Shown piece after piece: positions 34,141 to 45,552 of a stretch of 64,000 bases of DNA (the first letter of the stretch is position 1; each line of letters opens with the position of its first letter). Origin of the DNA: Cliona cf. orientalis (lineage: Eukaryota > Porifera > Demospongiae > Clionaida > Clionaidae). The DNA lies in the NCBI GenBank assembly GCA_963930775.1, contig OZ005693.1:9236006-9300005 (forward strand), given 5' to 3'. A program made the translations under genes and the position numbers. Under the pieces are notes generated by a model. It searched no databases, was not told the DNA's origin, and saw nothing but the letters and a program-made list of their open reading frames with translations.

Positions 34141-34330
34141 ATGGATAAGAGGAAGGAGTCTAGCTGCCTGCTACATCAGCCTATCAACGGTCCTATGCCA
34201 TCACCCCATCAAAAAAGAGGAGATGGCCTTGTACTCACCTCTGCCTTCCATCAAAAGCTGCAACTCTCATACTCTTTTGGACAGCTGTTGTTGGCATGGC
34301 CTATTATACAGTTCTAATTGCTCTTTCAAC
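34141..34330 (+). pseudogene. N-terminal relic of an MDK-type POT gene
   Basis: MDKRKESSCLLHQPINGPMPSP, then a frameshift before the LPSKAATLILFWTAVVGMAYYTVLIAL-like TM1 segment, ending abruptly near 34325. Third relic of this subgroup in the window. Confidence 0.6.
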
Positions 34331-34877
34331 ACATATACTGTCATGGTATTTATTAGTGAGTACCGAACATTATATATATATTATGCTGCTGACTCTTATT
34401 AATAATAATGTAGCAAATATATTATTATAGCGTACTAGATTTACGATTGCAGGAGTGTATAGGGGAGCTGGCCGCTGATGATTATGACAACCTACAGGCA
34501 TTGTCAGCGCGTGTAAAATAGCTAGCTGTAATCAAATCTGATGGAATATCTAAGGCTTTCCCTGTTTTCATTTGCCATATTATTATTATTATAATCTATG
34601 GTCAGTGCATGCTAATTAAAACATTCTATTAAACTTAATACAATACATGCAACATTCATAGAATGTGATGTTGCAACAATACGACCTCATGAGTACATGA
34701 ATTGCTGGATGTACGAATGTTTCTCCCAGATGAATTAATATTATTATCTTACTCGTGATGACTATTAATTTTTAGAGGTCATCCATAACATAGATAGCAG
34801 CTGTTTACAGCACAATGATCAACACATGATAATATTGTCCGTGATAGCTATATATACACATGCAGCTTTCTACAGCT

Positions 34878-35059
34878 ATGAACGAACTACCTACAGAGTC
34901 TAGTCATCTACTACATCATCCAGTAATCAATGGACCCTCACCCCAGGAGTCACCACGAAGGCAGCAAGAGAGCTCGACGTGTTGTAAAACATTTCTGCCT
35001 TCCATCAAATTAAGGCAGCCATCCTTGTTATCTTCTGGACAGCTGTTGTAGGTATTGTG
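34878..35059 (+). pseudogene. POT-8: N-terminal fragment of a POT gene at the unit boundary
   Basis: MNELPTESSHLLHHPVINGP... is intact for ~40 codons. Two small insertions (TGTAAAACATTT and ATCAAATTAAGGC) then shift the frame. Homology stops at ...GCTGTTGTAGGTATTGT (35059). What follows is unrelated, so this marks the end of the first POT array. Confidence 0.75.
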
Positions 35060-35676
35060 ACAGGAGATACAAGCATCAGAAGGTCAACTTCCACCAACTT
35101 ACAGCACTGCTCAGCTAGCACTGCTCATGGCTAGGAGAACTGCAGCTGCTATGGAACAGCAAGGGATTTCCCACTTAACTTATAGCTAGTTAGCATTGCT
35201 GATAATATCAATTCAGTATGACCATGTGAGTATCATTCATGAACTTTGACCCAAGTCACGATAAGTCCGCAAGATTCATTTCAAAAGATGATGGATGGGT
35301 ATTGCATTATGTCCAGTCTCCAGGGCATAGGGAGCATTTGAATCCGGGAGAGCACTTCTTTTATAGTCATATTTACTAGTAGTGCGTGCATAATATTATG
35401 GTCAGAGCATGTAACAGGTGTTCTAGATAAGTGGTCCATGTGCAACCAATCATCATCTACCACTGCAAGGTGAATCACTGCCACACTCTACATGGCTTAT
35501 AACCGCGTAGTAATCCATCTGGTTTCTATAGCAATCTCCTATCAATCTGTGATACAATGTATGTGGGTCCGGCTCATGGTCTCAGGTATTGCTTTTGCAC
35601 TGAATGTGTTCACAATTCAAGAGTTGTTACAAGTACTGATCCATAGTATATTATAGCATAATACTATTTGACAGAA
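35060..35676 (+). other. Junction region with a possible orphan terminal exon
   Basis: A candidate acceptor (TGACAG) is followed by a stretch that reads RYKHQKVNFHQLTALL, then, past a 14-bp repeat of GCTAGCACTGCTCA, MARRTAAAMEQQGISHLTYS and a stop near 35192. This looks like the last exon of an unrecognised host gene broken by the small repeat. A 67-codon open stretch on the - strand (35484-35281, MAVIHLAVVDDDWLHMDHLS...) is unassigned. It is not part of any repeat seen here. Confidence 0.35.
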
Positions 35677-36358
35677 ATGCTGGAGAAAACTTTCCTAGTT
35701 CTAGCTCTTCAATGATAGGAGAAAGAGTGCTCGCTCAGCCACTGCAACAGCTTGGAGATGAAAATCCTACTGGTAAGCTGGTACTAGAGCTATGCATGAA
35801 GAGAGCTGTGTGCATCACAAAGCCAGAATGATCCTGATATGTGTTTATAATTGATATAGAAAAGAGTAAGAGCTGTGTCAGCAGGGAAGAGTTTGACTCT
35901 CTTCAACGGGAATTAAAATACTGGCAAAATACGACTATCAACATTCTAAAGAAGTATCTGATTGATAATGAACGTAAGATTTATATACCGTAATTGTATT
36001 ATTCATAATTATTATCATCTGCTACTGAAAAATAGTGAGGGAGACAAGCCACTGCCCTGCGATTGATGATACCTACCTAAAGGATAAGGTTGAAGAGCTA
36101 GACCAAAAGGTGGAGGGGATACTCAACCAGACTCAAGGTAATCACAATTATTGAGTACAAAGTATACTTTTACATTGATAATAATGTACATGTAGGTATT
36201 AGCACTGACGTCTCAAGTGTTAAGGATAAAATCAAGAGCCTTGAAGAACAGCTGGGTCACCCTACGATGGTGTCGTTCCTCAACCCAGCTCCTTCTTGTC
36301 AGCTCATCCCACAAGGCTCTCCATCAGGATACTACTGGATTCAGAATGCAGGGACTGG
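35677..36358 (+). pseudogene. FL-B1: diverged, truncated fibrinogen-like gene
   Basis: The most diverged copy. Exon 1 (MLEKTFLVLAL, one base short, then MIGERVLAQPLQQLGDENP) is frameshifted. Exon 2 (~35862-35972), exon 3 (~36037-36136) and the start of exon 4 (~36196) are recognisable with good splice sites. Exon 4 ends after GCAGGGACTGG at 36358, where it runs straight into the promoter repeat (CACTTACATGTCAACGAAGG) of the next copy. Its coiled-coil part (KSKSCVSREEFDSLQRELKY) preserves the cysteine and the heptads. Confidence 0.75.
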
Positions 36359-36473
36359 CACTTACATGTCAACGAAGGGTCATTGTCTGCAGCTATAAAA
36401 GCATTCAACAATCTCTGAGTTAGATACTCATGCACAGAGGTAGCAACAAAAAAGATTTTATTGAGTTGCAGAA

Positions 36474-37495
36474 ATGCTGAAACAGCTTTTGGTGATTTCA
36501 GCCCTCCTGATGATGGGAGCAAGAGTGCTAGCATAGCAGCAACAGATTGAAGAGGAAAACCTGACTAGTAAGCTGCTTCTTCTGAGAAGATACAATGTAA
36601 AAAAGGCCGTGTGAGCATACAAACTATAATCTACCACCAAGCTGAGTTTCTTTCACTTGCTTAGATATTTCAAGTGTAAAGGACAAAATTGAGAGACTTG
36701 AAGATCAACTAAGTCACCCTTCAATTGGATCGTTCCTCAACCCAGCTCCTTCTTGTCAGCTCATCCCACAAGGCTCTCCATCCGGACACTACTGGATTCA
36801 GAATGCAGGGACTGGATATGCTAACCTGGAGTACTGTGATATGACCAGGAGATGCTGTAACAGCATAGGAGGCTGGATGAGGGTGGCCCACCTGGACATG
36901 ACTGACACCAACCAACACTGCCCTTCAGGATTCAGACTGATTACATCACCAAAGAGGACATGTGGCACTCCAGGGAGTAGATGTGTGTCCACCACATTCC
37001 CCATCAATGGAGTCAAGTACTCCAGAGTGTGTGGCAAGATCAAAGCTTATCAGTATGGTAGTCCAGAAGCATTTCACCCCAACTCAATAGAAAATCTTTA
37101 CGTTGATGGGGTCAGCTTGACTCACGGGCAAAGTCCACGGAAACACATCTGGACATTTGCTGCTGGTCCAGATGAGACTGGCGTTAGTCAACGCTACTGT
37201 CCCTGCAATACCCACTACACTGGAGTTGTCCCACCATTTATAGAACAGGACTACTTCTGTGATACTGGAAGTACCTATGCTTGGCAACGTCAGTTCTACT
37301 ATGCAGACCCTCAGGCTTTGGGATGGCTCAGGCTGTGGTCCGAACAGTAGCTGCTGTGGCTTCAACAACCCACCCTGGTTCTGTAAACAACTACCACAGC
37401 CAACCACTGATGACATTGAGATGAGGGTGTGTATGAACCAGCCAAACTCAAATGAAGATATTGCTCTAGAGACTGTTCAGATTTTTATTCAGTAG
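36474..37495 (+). pseudogene. FL-B2: fibrinogen-like gene without exons 2-3, with nonsense and frameshift
   Basis: Leader exon at 36474 has CAG changed to TAG right after the signal peptide. Intron 1 is fused to intron 3, so exons 2 and 3 are gone. Exon 4 starts at 36665 and is open until a 4-bp insertion in the DPLWDG stretch (CCTCAGGCTTTGG, ~37311) shifts the frame; the remainder to 37495 is otherwise normal. Loop 1 is shortened (FHPNSIENLYVDG). Upstream TATA box near 36395. Confidence 0.8.
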
Positions 37496-38085
37496 CTAGA
37501 ATCCGATCATGAGACTATATTTTCTATTATGTTTTAATATGTATAATAATACTATGCATGCACTACAGTAACTGTAGAGGCCTTAATTTTTGTGCGTGGA
37601 AATTTTCATAACTTCCTTGACAACCACATAAACTAATTGCTCCAACCTACTATCCACCAAATGACACTTTGTGTTACTAACTTAAAAATCCATTGTAACA
37701 GTTGTCCACGTCACTAATAAGACTTAATTGGTCACTATTATGCAGTAATGATTATAGTGTAGCTACAGTACGTGACCTTGCTGAGCTAGTCATCAACAAT
37801 GTCCCCATGCAGTGATGTCCAAAACTTGTGTGTAACAACAGATGGCCTGGTTTACTTACTTTGTTAGCTATAGTTGTACCCCAATGACATCAAGAGACAT
37901 GCATGGTCAAACAATGGGACGAAATAACATTATTATTATCATGCGCACGTTTATACGTCAAAGAAGGATCATTATGCACTTACATGTCAATGAAGGGTCA
38001 TTGTCTGCAGCTATAAAAGCTCTGGGTTAGATACTCACACACAGAGGTAGTAACAAAAAAGCTAAGTTTTTATTGAGTTGCAGAA
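37496..38085 (+). other. Spacer with type I-like promoter of FL-B3
   Basis: Non-coding. The CRE site is degenerate (TGACATCA). ACGTCAAAGAAGG and ATGTCAATGAAGG repeats and a TATA box near 38012 are present. Confidence 0.45.
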
Positions 38086-39339
38086 ATGCTGAAACAGCTT
38101 TTGGTGATTTCAGCTCTCCTGATGATATATAGGAGAAAAAGTGCTAGCACAGCAGCAACAGATTGAAGAGGAAAACTCAACTAGTAAGCTTCTTCTTCCA
38201 AGAAGATACAATGTAAAGAAAGCCGTGTGATCATACTATCACGTATTTGTGCATGAATCAATATAGGTGGAGCAAAAAATTGTGTTAGTAGGGTGGAGTT
38301 TACAATACACACAGAGGAGCAATTTAGCCACTGTTTAGTGAGTGATGATAGTTTCCTTAAAGATGAGGTTGAAGAATTAGATCAAAAGGTAGAAGGAATA
38401 CGCAATCAGACACAAGGTATGATTTCATCAACACAATATAAGCATATATACAAACCATGATCTACCACCAAGCTGAGTTTCTTTCACTTGCTTAGATATT
38501 TCAAGTGTAAAGGACAAAATTGAGAGACTTGAAGATCGATCAACTAAGTCACCCTTCAATTGGATCATTCCTCAATCCAGCTCCTTCTTGTCATGCAGCT
38601 CATCCCACAAGGCTCTCCATCAGGACAGTACTGGATTCAGAATGCAGGGACTGGATATGCTAACCTGGAGTACTGTGACATGACCAGGAGATGCTGTAAC
38701 AGCACAGGAGGCTGGATGAGGGTGGCCCACCTGGACATGACTGACACCAACCAACACTGCCCTTCAGGATTCAGACTGATTACATCACCAAAGAGGACAT
38801 GTGGCACTCCAGGGAGAAGATGTGTGTCCACCACATTCCCCCTCAATGGAGTCAAGTACTCCAGAGTGTGTGGCAAGATTATCGGATATCAGTATGCATC
38901 TGTTGATGCATTTTGGGGTCATCAACACTCAATTGATGGCAATTATGTTGACGGTATCAGTATCACTCACGGACAAAAACCAAGGAAACACATTTGGACA
39001 TTTGCAGCTGCTTATGATGAAACTCAATCTTATTCTTGTCCATGTATCAAGATAAGTGTTCCCTTCAATGGAGTTATCCCACCATTTGTAGGACAAGATT
39101 ATTTTTGTGACACTGGAAGCAGGTATGCAGCGCAATATCAATTCTACCATGCAGATCCTCTTTGGGATGGCTCAGGCTGTGGTTCCACCAGTAGCTGCTG
39201 TGGCTTCAACAATCCACCCTGGTTCTATAAACAACTACCACAACCAACCACTGATGACATTGAGATGAGGGTATGTATCAATGAGGGAAGCTCAAATGAA
39301 GATGTTGCTGTAGAATCAGTTCAGATATTTGTACAGTAG
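38086..39339 (+). pseudogene. FL-B3: fibrinogen-like gene with several frameshifts, divergent loops
   Basis: Exon 1 (38086) is shifted by an insertion (ATGATATATAGG). Exon 2 is cut after GTGGAGTT and joined to intron 2. Exon 4 (38496) has two 4-bp insertions (GATCGATC near 38535 and ATGC near 38595). The rest is an open 247-codon stretch with the most different loops of the array: IIGYQYASVDAFWGHQHSIDG, then AYDETQSYS, KISVPFNG and GSRYAAQYQFYH, plus WFYKQ in place of the constant WFCKQ. Confidence 0.75.
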
Positions 39340-40264
39340 CTAGTTTTGATCACGAAACTGCGTTTATAATAATATTATAGCAAGTTTGTTCAGACTTTTG
39401 TACAATAGGGCAGGAGAACTGTAATTTTATAGGTTTGAGCGTGTATCTACTTTTGGTAGCTTTAGTATGCAGTACAGTAAAGGATAGGCATTGACTCAGA
39501 ATTAATACATTTTGGGCTCGTGCAATATAAAATGATTGTGTAATCGATAAAAATTATAGTCAGGAGATACACTGCTTAATACTTTGGGATGGACGACAAG
39601 AGGAAAGGGAGAAAACGGAATAATATCATTTGCCCTGCCTTAGAGTGTGAAGCAGCTAATCATCTCATTTCGTATTGTACGCATGCATACATGAACACAT
39701 CCGTCATGATTATGGAATTTGTTCAACCATGTCTGCAAATAATTGGTAACTGTTACATACTAAAGTTGAACCAGTCATCAACAATATACCCATGCAGTGA
39801 CGTCCAAAATTGGTGTATAACTAACGACAGATGGGCCAGTATACATAACCTTCTTAGCTATTTGTACCCCAATGACATCATGAGACATTGGAACAATATA
39901 ATAACAAAATAGCAACTATTATTGCAGATAGTATTCCTAGATTGACGTTAGTGGTGATGTGGTCAGTCAGTAGCTGTGTAAACTATAGTGAGGCTGTCCC
40001 TTTGAGCCAGATAAACCACAGTTAGCTACGTACTGCAGCAGCAGAAAGCTTAAGGACCACACAAAGTGGTGGCATGAACTGATAGTGACGTCAATAGAAA
40101 GATGCTACTGTGTAAATTGTACTCTCTTCCTGCTAATGCATGATACTTTAGTAATTATCATACACTTACACATCAGTGAAGGATCATTGCATAGCTATAT
40201 AAGCTCCCAACGATCTCTAAGTTAGATACTCATGCACACAGAAAGAGAACTTTGAAGTGCAGAA
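39340..40264 (+). promoter_or_regulatory. Spacer and type II promoter of FL-B4
   Basis: Contains a second 3' flank fragment (TTGTTCAGACTTTTGTACAATAG near 39388) showing that an end of another copy was joined here. The type II spacer block, TGACGTCA at 40086-40093 and a TATATAAG TATA-like box near 40196 precede the gene. No coding sequence. Confidence 0.5.
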
Positions 40265-41773
40265 ATGCTAAAACTAGCTGTTACAGTAGTGATTTTAGCC
40301 CTCCTGACAATAGGAGGAAGAGTGCTAGCACAGCAGCAACAGATTGAAGAGGAAAACCTGACTAGTAAGCTTCTTCTTCCTTGAAAAGATACAATGTAAA
40401 GAAACCGTATGATCATACTATCGCATTATCTGTGCATGAATCAATATAGGTGGAGCAAAAAACTGTGTTAGTAGGGAGGAGTTCGACACACTTCAAAAGG
40501 AGCTATATTATTGGCAGAATACCACTATCACCTTATTAAAAAAATACCTAATTGACAATGAAGGTAATTTAATTAACTATTGCTGAATCTAAAATAATCA
40601 TGCAAGCATACAATTATATAGCCATAGAGGAACAATCCAGCCACTGTTCTGAATCAGTGAGAGATGACAGCTCCCTTAAAGACAAGATTGAAGAATTAGA
40701 CCAAAAAGTAGAGGGAATACTCAACCAGACACAAGGTAACCAACTACACATTCATCATTAGTAGTATATATTATTGGTCTAGCTGATTTAACCAGAATAC
40801 AATCATTAGACTATAGCTACACAACTTAAACTGTCCTATGGCATGATAATAACAGAATGCACGTAGATATAATTCAATTTATTACAACTAAGCTGAGTTT
40901 TATCACCTGTTTATAGGCATTAGCACCGATGTTTCAAGTGTAAAGAACAAAATTGAGAGCCTTGAAGATCAATTGAGTCATCCTTCGATAGGATCATTTC
41001 TCAACCCAGCTCCTTCTTGTCAACTCATCCCACAAGGCCCTCCATCAGGACACTACTGGATTCAGAATGCAGGGACTGGATATGCTAACCTGGAGTATTG
41101 TGACATGACCAGGAGATGCTGTAACAGCACAGGAGGCTGGATGAGGGTGGCCCACCTGGACATGACTGACACCAACCAACACTGCCCTTCAGGATTCAGA
41201 CTGATTATATCACCAAAGAGGACATGTGGCACTCCAGGGAGTAGATGTGTGTCCACCACATTCCCCCTCAATGGAGTCAAGTACTCCAGAGTGTGCGGGA
41301 AGATCAAAGCTTATCAGTATGGTAGTCCAGATGCATTCTACTATGCCAATCATATTACAATAGACAACTACCATGTTGATGGGATCAGCTTGACTCATGG
41401 TCAAACTCCACGGAAACACATCTGGACATTTGCAGCTGCTGTTGATGAAACTATGTCTAATAATAATCGCTGTCCATGCACAAAGACAAATAGTCAATAC
41501 ACTGGAGTTGTCCCACCATTCATAGAACAGGATTACTGCTGTGATACTGGAAGTACCTATGGTTGGCAACGTCAGTTCTACTATGCAGACCCTCTTTGGG
41601 ATGGCTCAGGCTGTGGTCCGAACAGTAGGTGCTGTGGCTTCAACAACCCACCCTGGTTCTGTAAACAACTACCACAACCAACCACTGATGACATTGAGAT
41701 GAGGGTGTGTGTGGACCAGGCAAACTCAAATGAAGATATTGCTCTAGAGACTGTTCAGATTTTTGTACAGTAG
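40265..41773 (+). CDS. FL-B4: secreted coiled-coil fibrinogen-like protein, 392 aa, type II leader
   Basis: Exons are 40265-40364, 40450-40563, 40628-40735 and 40917-41773, total 1179 nt. Exon 3 is 6 nt longer (SSHCSESVRDD). Exon 4 begins GISTDVSSV. Loop 1 is short (FYYANHITIDNYHVDG), loop 2 is AVDETMSNNNR, followed by CTKTNSQYTG. A change of F to C in EQDYCCDTGS adds an unpaired cysteine to a constant stretch. AATAAA at 41820-41825. Confidence 0.8.
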
Positions 41774-42386
41774 CTAGAATCTGATCACGAGCTCGAGACT
41801 GTATTGTAGGTATGCTAAGAATAAACTCTAATATTAAGCAATAGCTTCTATGCACAGTAGTATTATGATAATTATGCATGCATTACTGTGGAGGCCTTAA
41901 TATTCATGTGTGGAAAATTCAGAACTGCCAAGTCAACCATAATTTGCTCCAACCTACTATCTGCCAAATGGTACAGTAACTTTGCGATAGTAATTAAAAA
42001 TTCTATTGCTATCCATGTCACTAACAAATTGGTCAGTTACTTTAATGATTGTAATGTTACAGTAGCTACATGACCTTGCTAAGCTAATTATCAACAATGT
42101 CCCCATGTAGTGACGTCCGAAACTTGTGCGTAACTAACAACAGATGGCCCACTTTACTTAATAACATTGTTTGGCTAGTTGTACCCCAATGACATCATGA
42201 GATATGGACAAAGAATGTGATGACATAACCATTATGAGTTTACACGTCAATGAAGAACCTTTGTGCACTTACACATCAATGAAGGGTCATTGTATGCAGC
42301 TATAAAAGCACCTAACACGCTCTGAGTTAGATATTCACACACAGAGGTAGCAACAAACAACCAAGATTTTGAATTGAGTTGCAGAA
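41774..42386 (+). other. Spacer and type I promoter of FL-B5
   Basis: Non-coding. Nearly the same as 8399-9006. CRE site degenerate (TGACATCA), repeats and TATA box (near 42300) kept. Confidence 0.45.
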
Positions 42387-43899
42387 ATGCTGAAACAGCT
42401 TTTGGTGATTTTAGCGCTCCTGATGATGGGAACAAGAGTGCTAGCACAGCAGCAACAGATTGAAGAGGAAAACCCGACCAGTAAGCTTCTCGAGAAAATA
42501 CAATGTAAAAGAAAGCTGTGAGATCATACAATCACGTATACTTATCTTTGTATGAATATAGGTGGAGCAAAAAACTGTGTCAGTAGGGAGGAGTTCGACA
42601 CACTTCAAAAGGAGTTGAATTATTGGCAGAATACCACTATCAACCTATTGAAAAAATATCTAATTGACAATGAAGGTAATTCAATTATGGCTCAATCTAA
42701 CATTGCAATTATCATAAAATTATAATATTATACAGACACAGAGGAACAATCCAGCCACTGTTCAGTGAGTGATGACGGTTTCCTTAAAGATAAGGTCAAA
42801 GAATTAGACCAAAAGATAGAGGGAGTACTCAATCAGACACAAGGTAACTACATTAAACTTTAATCACGCATGAAACTATACCATAATAATATTATTATAA
42901 TTATGCTATGGGGCTATCCATCGTCGGTTCACAATTTGGCCTAGCTTATTTGAACAGAATATAATCACTAGACTAAGCTGTCCTATGGTGCATAGTAAGC
43001 ATAAATGTAGATTTATACAGTGTACCATAACTAAACTGAGTTCCTGTAATCTCCTTAGGCGTAAAGGACAAAATTGAGAGGCTTGAAGATCAACTGAGTC
43101 ATCCTTCACTGGGATCGTTCCTCAACCCAGCTCCTTCTTGTCAGCTCATCCCACAAGGCTCTCCATCAGGACACTACTGGATTCAGAATGCAGGGACTGG
43201 ATATGCTAACCTGGAGTACTGTGACATGATCAGGAGATGCTGTAATAGCACAGGAGGCTGGATGAGGGTGGCCCACCTGGACATGACCGACACCAACCAA
43301 CACTGCCCTCCAGGATTCAGATTGATAACATCACCAAAGAGGATATGTGGCACTCCAGGGAGTAAATGTGTGTCCACCACATTCCCCCTCAATGGAGTCA
43401 AGTACTCCAGAGTGTGCGGTAGATCATCGGATATCAGTATGGCAGTCCAGATGCATTTAAGCCATACCTTCTCAATCGTGCTATTACAATAGACCATAGT
43501 TATGTTGAAGGGGTCAGTTTGATTCATGGACAGAGTCCACAGAAACATATCTGGACATTTGCTGCTGGTCCAGATGAGATTAGCTCTGATCAAAACCGTT
43601 GCCCCTGCAACATAAATGTTATTGACACAGGAGTTGTCCCACCATTCATAGGGCAGGACTACTTCTGTGACTCTGGAAGTACATATGCATGGCAATGTCA
43701 GTTCTACTACGCAGACCCCCTTTGGGATGGCTCAGGCTGTGGTCCGAACAGTAGGTGCTGTGGCTTCAACAATCCACCCTGGTTCTGTAAACAACTACCA
43801 CAGCCAACCACTGATGACATTGAGATGAGGGTGTGTGTAAATGAGCCAAACTCCAATGAAGATATTGCTCTAGAGACTGTTCAGATTTTTGTACAGTAG
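42387..43899 (+). pseudogene. FL-B5: fibrinogen-like gene with a one-base deletion
   Basis: Exons 42387-42480, 42562-42675, 42742-42843 and 43059-43899 are all present with good splice sites and sum to 1151 nt, one short of a full frame. The missing base is in the CGK-IIGYQYG stretch near 43420 (GTGCGGTAGATCATCGG). Everything after it is readable in the next frame. Intron 3 is of the FL-A5 kind. A single-base assembly error would explain it equally well. Confidence 0.7.
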
Positions 43900-44145
43900 C
43901 TAGAATCTCATCACGAGCTCGATACTGTATTGTAGGTATTCTAAGAATACTGGAACTCTAATATTAAGCAATAGCTTCAATGCACAGTAGTATTATGCAT
44001 GCATTACTGTGGAGGTCTTAATATTCATGAGTGGAAATTTCAGAACTGCCAAGTCAACCATTTGCTCCAACCTACTATCTGCCAAATGGTACTTTGCGAT
44101 AGTAATTCAAAAATTCATTGCTGTCCATGTCACTAACAAATTGGT

Positions 44146-44379
44146 CAAGAGTATGGGATCGTGACCATTGTAATGATATTCACAAGTTTGAGGTCTCAGA
44201 TCTAGCTGTTTGTGGGCATGTAGCTAAACCTCATGCAGGTTGATGCAGCTGCTATGTGATGTTGTAGGACAATCCATGAAACCACTTTCTATATGAATAT
44301 CATTACAAAGGTCATGACCCCCGTAAAGGGGTTGTAACACAGGCCCATAGCGAAGTAGGATACTCTCCCTCCTCTATTA
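44146..44379. mobile_element. Shortened copy of the 6369 MITE-like element
   Basis: Its interior and right arm (ATGAATATCATTACAAAGGTC to CTCTCCCTCCTCTATT) match 6369-6666; the left arm is largely lost. It sits in the matching spacer, so the insertion may predate the duplication. Confidence 0.65.
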
Positions 44380-44428
44380 TAGTTATACTCTTGCTATTAT
44401 GCAGTTACTGTAATGATTATAGTGTAAA

Positions 44429-45100
44429 TATATCCCACCTAAGTATACCTAAGTATTATATCAGCCGGGGTATAACTAGGATATTTTCCCTCCCTGAGGG
44501 GTACAAGGGAAAATATGATCCATATTTCCCTCCCTCTGGCTATGACCTTGACCAATCAGAGCCATTGTTTAGTTCACACAAGCAGTCACATCATCATAAG
44601 TACTATATGTGTGTGTGCATCAGCACAGTGCTATTTCTCATTGCACCATGGTTGCACACACACTTACTGTACATAGGCAGTAGACATTGTTTACATAGAC
44701 ACGGAAACACACGCACACTAATTGACACTAATGAGGAACCAATTAGCTATCACTCGATCTGGCAGTTCTACCACGTGGCAAGTTCAACTTAAAGTGAACT
44801 GTACTAGCTGCTAGTCCAAGTCTCAGTAGCCATTGCCCGAGTTTGTTGAACTGTGAAACTATTTTATTTGTTTTCGAAGCTACCTGACTGTCTTCTGTTC
44901 ACGGAAAGCTGAAGCACTGATTGATTCAACTAGCCATGGTTCCGTGACTCAAGCCATCCGTCATCGGTTGTTTCTTTGCTGGTTTGTTTTTACTGTGCAA
45001 CTCTCTTTCTGTTCAGAACTATTGTTGCTAGGTTAGAACGGTTGTTGCTATGCATATAGACTATGGTGCGCGTGACTTTTAGCCAATCAGGTGGGATATA
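44429..45100. mobile_element. 672-bp MITE-like element with TATATCCCACCT ends
   Basis: TATATCCCACCT at 44429-44440 and its exact complement at 45089-45100 bound a segment absent from the matching spacer near 6700. An inner inverted repeat (ATATTTTCCCTCCCTGAGGGG..., with GGGAAAATAT) lies at about 44480-44516. A 133-codon open stretch overlaps its left end but shows no known domain. Probably non-autonomous. Confidence 0.65.
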
Positions 45101-45104
45101 TAAT

Positions 45105-45219
45105 AGTTATAGCACGGTTGCCAGGGATTTATGGCAACGTAAACCGCCCTTGTCCTCGGGCTACGCCCTCGGACTCGGGTCGGTTTACTGCCATAAATCC
45201 CTGGCCCCGTGCTATAACT
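45105..45219. mobile_element. 115-bp hairpin element
   Basis: Left arm 45105-45146 and right arm 45181-45219 are near-perfect inverted copies (AGTTATAGCACGG...CCAGGGATTTATGGCA...GTAAACCG), with a ~34-bp GC-rich loop. It lies immediately beside the 672-bp element. Typical of a short foldback/MITE. Confidence 0.75.
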
Positions 45220-45552
45220 ATAACTTACATGACCTTGCTGAGCTAGTCATATGAACAATGTCCCCATGTAGTGATGTCTGAAACTTGTGTGAAACTAACA
45301 ACAGATGGCCCACTTTACTTAATAACATTGTTGGCTAATTGTACCCAAATGACATCACGAGATATGGATAAAGAATGATATCATGAGATATGGGACAATA
45401 TAACAATTATACGTCAATGAAGGACCTTTGTGCACTTACACGTCAATGAAGGGTCATGGTATGCAGCTATAAAAGCACCTAACAACCTCCAAGTTAGACA
45501 TTCACACACAGAGGTAGCAACAAAAAAGCTAGATTTTATTGATTTGCAAGAA

